In this document: positions 15,537 through 22,054 of the stretch, piece after piece | Layout of the letters: every line of letters starts with the position of its first letter | Position numbering within the stretch: the stretch's first letter is position 1 | Source: Cyanophora paradoxa | Lineage: Eukaryota; Glaucocystophyceae; Cyanophorales; Cyanophoraceae | DNA: 39,195 bases | Reading direction: 5' to 3' | NCBI GenBank assembly: GCA_004431415.1 | Contig: QPMI01000450.1 | Coordinates: 1-39,195 of the forward strand | Position numbers and translations under genes: made by a program | The notes under the pieces: model-generated | Told to the model about the DNA's origin: nothing | Databases searched by the model: none | What the model saw: only the letters and a program-made list of their open reading frames with translations

Positions 15537-15881
15537 ATGTCGCCCAGCGCCCACATCGCCTCCGTCTTCCGCGTCGAGTCCATCGCCTACGACTGCCTCC
15601 TGGAGGCCAGCCTTGACCCCTCCTCGCCCTTTAACGACGGCGAGGTCAGCAGCGCCCTGGAGAGGATCTGCGACGCGCTGGGAATTAACTGGGAGCGCCT
15701 CACGTCGGAGGCGGCGGACGAGGCCGCGGCCGAGTCCCTGGGGAGCGAGGATTCCAGCTCGGAAGAGATGACAGACGAAGAGGGAGACAGGGTTATTTAC
15801 GTGCGCGACCCGGACGATTTTGCGACCTCAGAGTCCAGCTCGGAGGAAGAGGAGGAAGAGGACGAGGACTCCGACGCCTAG
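15537..15881 (+). CDS. Unknown protein with acidic Ser-rich tail (114 aa)
   Basis: The ORF is intact from the ATG at 15537. Residues 1-65 are helical (ASVFRVESIAYDCLLEASLD; SSALERICDALGINWERL). Residues 70-114 are almost all Glu/Asp/Ser, with several casein-kinase-2-type sites (SEDSSSEE; SESSSEEEEEEDEDSDA). Acidic tails like this are common in histone- or DNA-mimicking and transcription-linked proteins. No family is recognised. Confidence 0.6.
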   Translation: MSPSAHIASVFRVESIAYDCLLEASLDPSSPFNDGEVSSALERICDALGINWERLTSEAADEAAAESLGSEDSSSEEMTDEEGDRVIYVRDPDDFATSESSSEEEEEEDEDSDA

Positions 15882-15892
15882 GCGCGCCCCTT

Positions 15893-15906
15893 AAAAATTT
15901 CCGAGG
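15893..15906 (+). promoter_or_regulatory. Viral promoter box
   Basis: AAAAATTTCCGAGG, 10 nt before the ATG at 15917. Confidence 0.5.
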
Positions 15907-15916
15907 CCCCAGGAAA

Positions 15917-16261
15917 ATGTCAAAGGTGCTCCTAGGGCTCTCCCAGGCTATCGTGCAGTACGCCCTCGGCCTGGCATCCGGCTCCCTCATCGACGCCGCC
16001 TTCTCCTCGCACGAAGGCGAAAATAGGGCGGGCCACGCGGCCGAGCTCGCCGCGCAAGTCGCCGTCAACGGCCTCTCCCTCGGCCTGCTCTCGAAATACG
16101 TGCTCACCCTCAAGTTTTTCGACGACGACCCCACCGGCGGAATTATGTTCATCCTCGGATTTACACACGGGCAGACGAACATGCTAATCAAGGCTACCAG
16201 CGCGAGCTTCGGAATCAAGCAGGCGCTCGAGCGGAAGGCCGCCGCGATCACTAAAGAGTAG
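15917..16261 (+). CDS. Hydrophobic, possibly multi-span protein (114 aa)
   Basis: The ORF is intact from the ATG at 15917. Three hydrophobic stretches are seen: LLGLSQAIVQYALGLASGSL (5-24), a middle one around AAQVAVNGLSLGLLSKYVL, and GGIMFILGFTHG near 74-85. They may be membrane spans or buried helices. Its stop abuts the stop of the convergent VLTF3 gene. No family is recognised. Confidence 0.55.
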   Translation: MSKVLLGLSQAIVQYALGLASGSLIDAAFSSHEGENRAGHAAELAAQVAVNGLSLGLLSKYVLTLKFFDDDPTGGIMFILGFTHGQTNMLIKATSASFGIKQALERKAAAITKE

Positions 16262-17092
16262 CTAAAGAGTAGGAAAGAAATGCCAGTCGTTGTACTCGCA
16301 GATCCTGTTCCAAATCGAATCTAACTCCGAGAGTTTCTGCCTGCTCTTGAGCAAGGGAAAGTAGGGGAGGTGCTGGGGCAAATCTAGCAGCACGAAAATC
16401 TGCCTGAAAACGTAGTTGTAGTTGAGCATATTCTTCCTACCCTGCGACTTGAAAATGCTGAAGGGGACCTCCACCAGGGCGAACATCTCCTGCACCCGGT
16501 CCATATCCTCCGCGCTCATCGGAGGCGGGCGCTCGCCCGTGATGCGCCACTTGATCTGCGCCCAGCGCTCGATGTACTTCTGCTGCTTCAGAGCCCGGAG
16601 AACTTGGCGGATATTGTCTTTGCTCCACTCCTTCCCTGCCATGCGCCTCGCAATAGCTGCCAGCACGTCCTCGGGTACAGGAGAATCCTCCAGGCAGTGC
16701 TGCTTAAGTCGCTCAGATACGTGGTACTTGCGCAGGTAGTTGCTGTGGATTTCGCTGACAGCCAGGGGTTGATGGTCCGGATAATAAAGATCCAGGACCA
16801 GACCGCAGCCTTGGCAAACCAGATCCCCATCCAGGTGAACACCAACGAGGGCGGTAGAGCCGCAATTTCCGCAGGGGACAGCGGCTTCGCCTTGGGGGCC
16901 TTGGGTGCGACGGTTGCGCTTGCGGGGGCGCTCTCCGGCTCCAAGGTAGGAACTGGTGATGGCGGCGGCGGCGGCGGGGTACGGTGCCGGAGTGTCGAAG
17001 TCTGGGTCCCCCTCGTCGTGAAGGATGGCGCCGTAGCGCTGGATCTGCTCAAAGTTTCGGAGGAGGAGATCGATTTCGCCAGAGTCTGCCAT
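16262..17092 (-). CDS. VLTF3-like late transcription factor (276 aa)
   Basis: Related to poxvirus VLTF3 and its nucleocytovirus homologues, which activate late promoters. Numbered from the ATG at 17092: a zinc ribbon C74GNC77...C93QGC96; then YLRKYHVSERLKQHCLED; and the diagnostic C-terminal block RKNMLNYNYVFRQIFVLLDL, YFPLLKSRQKL, DSIWNRICEYNDWHFFPTL. The start is uncertain: an upstream zinc-finger segment in another frame (17093-17223) is nearer the promoter and can be joined by one missing base, giving about 320 aa. Residues 30-70 are Pro/Ala-rich. It is the only transcription factor recognised in the window and probably reads the AT-rich boxes, which is inference. Confidence 0.8.
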   Translation of the reverse strand: MADSGEIDLLLRNFEQIQRYGAILHDEGDPDFDTPAPYPAAAAAITSSYLGAGERPRKRNRRTQGPQGEAAVPCGNCGSTALVGVHLDGDLVCQGCGLVLDLYYPDHQPLAVSEIHSNYLRKYHVSERLKQHCLEDSPVPEDVLAAIARRMAGKEWSKDNIRQVLRALKQQKYIERWAQIKWRITGERPPPMSAEDMDRVQEMFALVEVPFSIFKSQGRKNMLNYNYVFRQIFVLLDLPQHLPYFPLLKSRQKLSELDSIWNRICEYNDWHFFPTL

Positions 17093-17223
17093 TCCTCCGA
17101 GTCCTCGTACTGCAGCTGAGCTACGCCCTTGCAGAAGTAGCAAACTGGCTTCACGCAATCGAGTGGGTCCCAGCCGCAGGTGAGCCCGCAGATGTGACAG
17201 AAGGCGTTGCTCAGGTGATTCAT
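17093..17223 (-). other. Zinc-finger segment, probable VLTF3 N-terminus
   Basis: From the ATG at 17223 the frame reads MNHLSNAFCHICGLTCGWD and then CVKPVCYFC, a CxxC...CxxC pair. It stays open but loses sense past YEDSEEW, exactly where the VLTF3 frame begins with MADSGEID. The shift equals one missing base. It could be the true VLTF3 N-terminus or a separate small ORF. Two TCAGGTGA sites lie just upstream, and one overlaps its first codons. Confidence 0.45.
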
Positions 17224-17250
17224 GTGAGGCTCAGGTGATCGCTCAGGTGA
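17211..17250. promoter_or_regulatory. Three TCAGGTGA sites before VLTF3
   Basis: TCAGGTGA occurs at 17211-17218, 17231-17238 and 17243-17250, around the upstream ATG of the VLTF3 locus. The same half-site builds the palindrome at 5139-5158. Confidence 0.45.
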
Positions 17251-17293
17251 GGCGCAGGCGTACCCCGGGGCCCCACGTGGAAGCTCACCCTAG

Positions 17294-17314
17294 CCTCGGA
17301 AAATTTTCTAGGCC
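17294..17314. promoter_or_regulatory. Bidirectional promoter box
   Basis: AAAATTTT at 17301-17308 is self-complementary. On the plus strand it reads AAAATTTTCTAGGCC toward the HUH gene at 17325, and on the minus strand AAAATTTTCCGAGGC toward VLTF3. Both match the shared box. Confidence 0.55.
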
Positions 17315-17324
17315 TTGGTCTGAC

Positions 17325-18182
17325 ATGCTCAACCTCATCGCGAGGGGCGTAGCAGCAAACAGGCAAGCCCGCGCCCCGAACCCGCACCTCCGCATGGACG
17401 CCTCCGGCCGCTCCCGGGTAGAGACTCACATCGTGGTGGGCAACATCAACGACAAGGTGCTGGCACCCGACAAGACGTGGTTCCAGAAGGTGCTGGACGC
17501 GGCGCCCACCAAGACCTTCACGACGCCGTCCGGGGTAGTCGAGCAGAGGCCGCAGCGCGAGTCGAATTTTATGATCACCATCCAGACCAACTACAAGCCC
17601 CGGAGCAGGGGAGAAGGCTCCAAGGTTCAAGACGCCTTTCACAGGGGGCTGGAGGCCCTTTTCTACGACGACAGGCAGCTGGCAAAGTGCATAAAGATGG
17701 GGGTATACGCGGACAAGGCGAACCCCAAGGGTCTCGATTTTAAATCGGACATGTACGACACGCACGTGGAGAGGGGCAACGCGAACATCGGCATCGAGTA
17801 CGGGCCGCGGTCGGGGCGGCTCCACGCGCACATCCTGCTCACGCTGGTGCACTACTCGCGCGTGCAATTCGACGGCAAGCGGGCGTCGGATTTCCTCATC
17901 GATTTCATGCGGACGGAGGGGCAGGGCGGCCTGCCGAATTTTTACAAGGACGACTGGTTCGGAGAGGAGTACCAGAAGACGGCGGTGCGCCCGATACGGA
18001 GAAAGGACGCCCTCGGCATGCAGTGGACGGGCAAGGAGACGGGCTACAGGAAGCGAGAAACCGCCAGGCAGATGCACGTAGACGTAAAATTGCTACCGCA
18101 GAGCAACCTTAAGGATCTGCTGCAGCTGTACATTACGAAGACGGTAGAGGCCCTCGAGACGGGTGCTGTAAAGCTCGTGTAA
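17325..18182 (+). CDS. HUH endonuclease, Rep-like (285 aa)
   Basis: The ORF is intact; the ATG at 17325 is chosen because it directly follows the promoter box. It shows the three motifs of rolling-circle Reps in order: motif 1 FMITIQTN (82-89); motif 2, the metal-binding HUH, as RLHAHILLTLVH with H167-A-H169; and motif 3 LYITKTVE with Y269 and K272 in a YxxK arrangement. The Tyr would form the covalent 5'-phosphotyrosine link at the nick. No helicase domain follows. All described mriyaviruses encode an HUH protein thought to start rolling-circle replication. The downstream HUH gene is a paralogue with the same motif spacing. Confidence 0.75.
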   Translation: MLNLIARGVAANRQARAPNPHLRMDASGRSRVETHIVVGNINDKVLAPDKTWFQKVLDAAPTKTFTTPSGVVEQRPQRESNFMITIQTNYKPRSRGEGSKVQDAFHRGLEALFYDDRQLAKCIKMGVYADKANPKGLDFKSDMYDTHVERGNANIGIEYGPRSGRLHAHILLTLVHYSRVQFDGKRASDFLIDFMRTEGQGGLPNFYKDDWFGEEYQKTAVRPIRRKDALGMQWTGKETGYRKRETARQMHVDVKLLPQSNLKDLLQLYITKTVEALETGAVKLV

Positions 18183-18193
18183 TTTTTTTCTTG
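18181..18193 (+). promoter_or_regulatory. Viral promoter box
   Basis: AATTTTTTTCTTG overlaps the stop of the first HUH gene and lies 12 nt before the ATG at 18206. Confidence 0.5.
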
Positions 18194-18205
18194 TAGCCAA
18201 TAAAT

Positions 18206-20179
18206 ATGCCTCCGAAGCGCCGAGGCCGTAAGAAGAAGCCGGAGAGCGAGTCCGAGGGGTCGGCGTACGAGGAAGAGGAGAAGCCAGAATCGGAATCAGA
18301 GGAAGAGGTAGAAGAGGAAGAGGCCGAGGATGAGCCGAAGCCAAAGGGGAAGCGGGGGAAGAAGATGAAGGAAAAGAAATACAACGAGCTCGATATGCCC
18401 ATAGTCGAAATTCCAAAGCGGGCCGTGCTGGTCGAGGGCGAAAACGGGCAGATCATCGAAATGCAGAAGGGCATCCCGGATGTAGTTAAAATTCTCGAGG
18501 ATCCGATCACGCGCGTGCAGGTACCGGAAACCACTGCGCTCGACGCCTACTACAAAGATGCCACGTTCTGGAGCATCCACAGCAAGCAGTTCTACGACGC
18601 GCTGCCCGAGGAGCGCCTGCGGGCCATCCCGCGCGCCTTCCAGAGCGCCCAAAAATCGCCGCCCGTCTGCTACCGCTGCCTGCGCCTCATGTACGAAATC
18701 CCGAGCATACCCCGCAAAAAGGGCACCGCGGAGGCCGTCGCGGAGGCGACCGCGAAGAAGGAGGCCGCGTACGCCGATTACGCGAAAAAGGTCGACAAGG
18801 CAAACGAGTGGGCGAAGGCGCAAAGGCCAAAAAACAAGTACCCCCCGATCAAAGACAAGAAGCCCGCGCAGCTGCCCCCGGTGTACCCGAAGAACTCGTG
18901 GCTCTGCATGCAGTGCTACCGATTCCTGGACGATCGCGGCCTCCTCGCGAATTTGGGCCTGCAGCGGCGCAAGAGGGGCGACACCACGGCCGTGTCGGCG
19001 CAGGCGCAGAATCAGATGGCGCAGACGGTGCTGGGCGGCCCGAAGACGAAGGCCTCGAAATCCGCCAAGGATATGGCCGCCGCCTTCGGCCAGTCGACCA
19101 TCGCGCCGGGTTCGGGCCAGGAGAAAATTAGGAAGCAGGATATCGCCGCGCCCGACATGAGCAGGATCGACGAGATCCTAAGGAAATCGACGGAGGTGAG
19201 GGAGAACATAGAAAAGACGAAAACGGGGCTGCAGGCCGCGAGGGCCAACGGGCTGGAGGCGCTCGAAAAGGTCATCACCGAAATCAACGAGACGGGCCGC
19301 TCGGTTTTCATCCTCAACAAAAAGAACGCCGACGGCAGCACGCGCTACGATATTCGACAGGCGCGCCAGTCGCGGTACTGGGTGCTCTTCAACACACACA
19401 AGAGGCTGGGCGCCGCGAGAGAATTCGAGGTGGAGGCCTTCCGCGGCAGCCTGGCCCAGGTGCTCTCGGACGCCGAATTCTACAAGTTCATTCGATTTAA
19501 TTTAAAGGAAGAGGACGGCAAGTACAAGGACGATACCTTTGCAAACGCCATCATCGGAATTCGCGTGCAGGGGGGCGTGGAAGTGGGGCCGACCGACGGC
19601 TGCTTGCACGCCCACGTGCTCGTCACGATCGACCACATATCGAACCTGCAGGTGCTCTGGGCAAAGTACGATTGGGTCGTGGTACTCAAGGAAAAGGAGC
19701 CGGGTACGACAACCGTCTACGAGAGGCTGGGCGAAATTCTGGCCGGCAAATTCGCGGAGGCCGGAAGGAGGCTGGTGGAGCAGCTGCAGCAAGAGGCGGG
19801 GCAGGACGCGGAGAGAATCCTGCAGAACGCGGAGCTCATCGACGACCTGAACCGGGGGAGAATCGGCATGGGAAAAGACCCGCCCACCATCCTCGCCGAG
19901 CTGATTCCGGAGGAAAATTACGGCGGGCGGCTGCAGGAGTACCTCACGAAGACGCTGCCCGAGACGCAGCGGCGCGACCTGCTGAAGCAGTGGTCGCACG
20001 CGCGCAACCAGAATAACACCGACAACAACACGGACGGCTACCTCTTCTCCATCTTCCAGACGGAGTCCGCCCCTCGGACGATCCGCGCTTCGCGCCGCAG
20101 GCCGCCGAGATCGGAGGGCTGGGCCGCGGGCGCGGAAAGGGCAAGGGGCGCGGAAGGGGCAGGGGCCGCGGTTAATTAA
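18206..20179 (+). CDS. Large HUH endonuclease with zinc motif (about 657 aa)
   Basis: A second Rep-like protein. N-terminal 60 residues: alternating basic and acidic runs (KPESESEEEVEEEEAEDEPK). CYRC at 155-158 and CMQC at 234-237 form a probable zinc site interrupted by a Lys/Ala-rich helix. A coiled coil spans about 320-360. Then come motif 1 RYWVLFNTHKRL (390-401), HUH CLHAHVLVTIDH with H468 and H470, and LQEYLTKTLPE with Y579 and K582. The last 34 residues look out of frame: adding one base to the CCCC run at 20070-20073 gives a Gly/Arg repeat tail (GRGRGKGKGRGRGRGRG) with TAA at 20173-20175, as in RNA/DNA-binding RG tails. Divergence from the first HUH suggests distinct jobs, which is inference. 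Confidence 0.7.
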   Translation: MPPKRRGRKKKPESESEGSAYEEEEKPESESEEEVEEEEAEDEPKPKGKRGKKMKEKKYNELDMPIVEIPKRAVLVEGENGQIIEMQKGIPDVVKILEDPITRVQVPETTALDAYYKDATFWSIHSKQFYDALPEERLRAIPRAFQSAQKSPPVCYRCLRLMYEIPSIPRKKGTAEAVAEATAKKEAAYADYAKKVDKANEWAKAQRPKNKYPPIKDKKPAQLPPVYPKNSWLCMQCYRFLDDRGLLANLGLQRRKRGDTTAVSAQAQNQMAQTVLGGPKTKASKSAKDMAAAFGQSTIAPGSGQEKIRKQDIAAPDMSRIDEILRKSTEVRENIEKTKTGLQAARANGLEALEKVITEINETGRSVFILNKKNADGSTRYDIRQARQSRYWVLFNTHKRLGAAREFEVEAFRGSLAQVLSDAEFYKFIRFNLKEEDGKYKDDTFANAIIGIRVQGGVEVGPTDGCLHAHVLVTIDHISNLQVLWAKYDWVVVLKEKEPGTTTVYERLGEILAGKFAEAGRRLVEQLQQEAGQDAERILQNAELIDDLNRGRIGMGKDPPTILAELIPEENYGGRLQEYLTKTLPETQRRDLLKQWSHARNQNNTDNNTDGYLFSIFQTESAPRTIRASRRRPPRSEGWAAGAERARGAEGAGAAVN

Positions 20180-20196
20180 TCTGACGCGCCCGCAAG

Positions 20197-20571
20197 ATGT
20201 TCCAGGGGGAATGCACCCACTCGGACGTCATCACCGTCGTATGCGGCGCGCTCTTCCTGATTTCCGAGCTGCTGGGCGGCACGGAGCGAGTGCGCCCCAA
20301 CACCGTGCTGGGCGCCCTGAAGGCGGCGGCCCTTAGGGTCGTGCGCCGCGGGCAGCCCGAGCCCGAGCCCCCGCCCGAGCAGAGGCGCGAGAGCGTCCAG
20401 AACATAGGCCCGCACCACGTGGACATTCAGATGACGCAGACCGGTACGCGTTTTTTTCTAGAGAACATGGGAAATGGAGACTCCCGCGACACCAGCCCCC
20501 AGCGCCGAGGATCAATCGTCCACCAACACCAGCACCAGCAGCAGCACCACGGCCTACCCTTGGCTTCTTAG
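20197..20571 (+). CDS. Small membrane protein, end uncertain
   Basis: ATG at 20197. Residues 9-27 form one span (SDVITVVCGALFLISELLGG), followed by a Pro/Glu/Arg-rich soluble part. The promoter box and ATG of the next gene lie inside the last third, where the translation becomes His/Gln-rich and looks like out-of-frame reading. The true end is probably near 20455 after one missing base. No clear AT-rich box precedes its start. Confidence 0.45.
   Translation: MFQGECTHSDVITVVCGALFLISELLGGTERVRPNTVLGALKAAALRVVRRGQPEPEPPPEQRRESVQNIGPHHVDIQMTQTGTRFFLENMGNGDSRDTSPQRRGSIVHQHQHQQQHHGLPLAS
20451..20463 (+). promoter_or_regulatory. Viral promoter box
   Basis: TTTTTTTCTAGAG, 10 nt before the ATG at 20474; this is one of the strongest matches. 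Confidence 0.55.
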
Positions 20572-20829
20572 GACTTACGCGCGAAAGAAGCAGCAGCAGC
20601 CGAAGGCACCGGCGGAAATGGCGGCTGACCTGGATCGGTGCACCCGCCGCGCCATCGCGAGCTACGCCAAGCGGGTCGAGCAGTACCACCCCAGATGGCA
20701 GAGGACGCCAGGGCGTACGCGAAAAACCCCGCCGCGAGCCCGCCCGTGATGGCCGCCGTCATCGACCGGCTGCAGTGGGCGCTGCACGAGGAGGGAGAGC
20801 GCGTCAGGAATTTCTTCATGCCCAAGTAA
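20474..20829 (+). CDS. Unknown helical protein, one frameshift (about 118 aa)
   Basis: ATG at 20474 opens METPATPAPSAEDQSSTNTS with a Ser/Thr-rich stretch, then a helical part (ADLDRCTRRAIASYAKRVEQ). The frame breaks at the CCCC run 20689-20692. One extra C leads to QMAEDARAYAKNPAASPPVM and a hydrophobic-charged end (NFFMPK, stop 20827-20829). No family is recognised. Confidence 0.5.
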
Positions 20830-20857
20830 ATTTCTGAAAGGGGCCTTAAACCCGAGA

Positions 20858-21046
20858 ATGATGTCCCTGCCGAGCCTCGACAACATCCTCAGCGATTCGC
20901 GCTACCTGGGCAGCCTCCTGACCCTCGGCGCCGTTGCGTACATGTCGCCCGCGCGCTACTACCTGCTGCGGATCCTCCTCGCACAATTCGCGGGCTACTA
21001 CTTCGTGGGGCCCACCCTCCTGAACATGGGACCGAAGCGGGCTTAA
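20858..21046 (+). CDS. Small membrane protein (62 aa)
   Basis: The ORF is intact. The box AAATTTCTGAAAG (20828-20840) overlaps the preceding stop. Two hydrophobic stretches are present: LGSLLTLGAVAYM (17-29) and YYLLRILLAQFAGYYFVG (34-51), consistent with one or two spans. Confidence 0.55.
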   Translation: MMSLPSLDNILSDSRYLGSLLTLGAVAYMSPARYYLLRILLAQFAGYYFVGPTLLNMGPKRA

Positions 21047-21054
21047 TTTCTCAG
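21043..21054 (+). promoter_or_regulatory. Viral promoter box
   Basis: TTAATTTCTCAG contains the stop of the 62-aa gene and lies 21 nt before the ATG at 21076. Confidence 0.5.
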
Positions 21055-21075
21055 CCCCTCCTAAGGCCCTAAATA

Positions 21076-21525
21076 ATGTCCTGCGTTAACCTCTACGTCC
21101 AGTCGAACGGAGAGACGCAGGATTCCGAGGGCTTCTGGCGCCTCAGGCTGAACCAGATCCCCTCCGACATCGACACGCTGCAGATCAAGGGAGTCTACCT
21201 GGAGCTGGACACGACCGCGATTCCGGACCCCACCGCCGCGAAAACCGTAAACGTGCTGCTGATGGACGTGCCCGATTTGAACGTCACGACCATCTCGAAC
21301 GTGAACGCGTGCATCAACAAGGTCGTGATTCCGACGTGGGGCCACGACGGCCTGGAAAACACCATCCTTTACTGGTTCGAGGTGCCCATGGCCGTGCGCC
21401 CGAATTACGTCGCGTACGACAAATTCCAGGAGCTGCGCGTGCGCTTCACCGACATCACGGGCGCCACCAAGAAGAACAACGCCTTCATCGTCAAGAACTT
21501 CGGCCTCTGGGCCTACGCTAAGTAG
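21076..21525 (+). CDS. Beta-rich protein, candidate minor capsid or penton (149 aa)
   Basis: The ORF is intact from the ATG at 21076. It is built of alternating hydrophobic strands (LQIKGVYLELDTTAIPD; KTVNVLLMDVPDLNV; LYWFEVPMAVRPNYVAY; FQELRVRFTDITG) with no helices or membrane spans, as in a single jelly-roll or similar sandwich. Penton proteins of this virus group are single jelly-rolls, so this is a candidate, but I see no specific signature. Confidence 0.5.
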   Translation: MSCVNLYVQSNGETQDSEGFWRLRLNQIPSDIDTLQIKGVYLELDTTAIPDPTAAKTVNVLLMDVPDLNVTTISNVNACINKVVIPTWGHDGLENTILYWFEVPMAVRPNYVAYDKFQELRVRFTDITGATKKNNAFIVKNFGLWAYAK

Positions 21526-21553
21526 GCCGACTAGATTTTCGCAGGCCCCTTAA

Positions 21554-21772
21554 ATGCGCCTGATCATATTCCCGCGAAAGGGCTCGGGCGTCAAGACGCG
21601 TACCTTTACGGGCGTGCCTGGCTACCCCTCGCCCCTTACTTACAGAGTCGATCTTGTAACCGCCTCTGGTCCAATTAAATACGGGCTGCTGCACAGCCTC
21701 AGTCACATCCGTCTCGGTGAGAGCGCATGGCAGGACTTGGCCTTAATCGTAGAATTCGAGTACAGGGGGTAG
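21554..21772 (+). CDS. Small beta-rich protein (72 aa)
   Basis: The ORF is intact from the ATG at 21554, with the box AGATTTTCGCAGG (21533-21545). It opens MRLIIFPRKGSGVKTRTFTG and ends IVEFEYRG. It lies 8 nt before the next ATG and may be translated or assembled with it. No family is recognised. Confidence 0.5.
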   Translation: MRLIIFPRKGSGVKTRTFTGVPGYPSPLTYRVDLVTASGPIKYGLLHSLSHIRLGESAWQDLALIVEFEYRG

Positions 21773-21780
21773 ACACGCTA

Positions 21781-22029
21781 ATGGGCGATCACTTTTACAG
21801 GGTACGGGTAGCAAGGGAGGGGTACTCGCTGCCGAACGGCACGGGTGGGGAATACTGGGAGCCAAAGATTCGCGACGCCTCCGAGGCCTACCGCTGGCTG
21901 CGTGACGAGCAGATCACTATCAGGCCCGATTACCCCTACGCCGACGTTTTCTGGCAGGTGCCCGTGGGCCGCTGGACAACGGGCGAGGTGAGCGGCAAGC
22001 TGAAGTGGACGTGGGACGCGGAGCATTAG
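21781..22029 (+). CDS. Small beta-rich protein (82 aa)
   Basis: ATG at 21781, 8 nt after the stop of the 72-aa gene, with no box of its own. It is Tyr/Trp-rich (EGYSLPNGTGGEYWEPK; YPYADVFWQVPVGRWTTG) and beta-like. It may be the second half of a split gene with the 72-aa ORF, or a reinitiated cistron. Confidence 0.45.
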   Translation: MGDHFYRVRVAREGYSLPNGTGGEYWEPKIRDASEAYRWLRDEQITIRPDYPYADVFWQVPVGRWTTGEVSGKLKWTWDAEH

Positions 22030-22043
22030 TTAATTTTTCTCTC
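22030..22043 (+). promoter_or_regulatory. Promoter box of the giant fibre gene
   Basis: TTAATTTTTCTCTC, 11 nt before the ATG at 22055. No further convincing box is seen until 27245, which supports one transcription unit. Confidence 0.5.
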
Positions 22044-22054
22044 TCGCGGATAAA

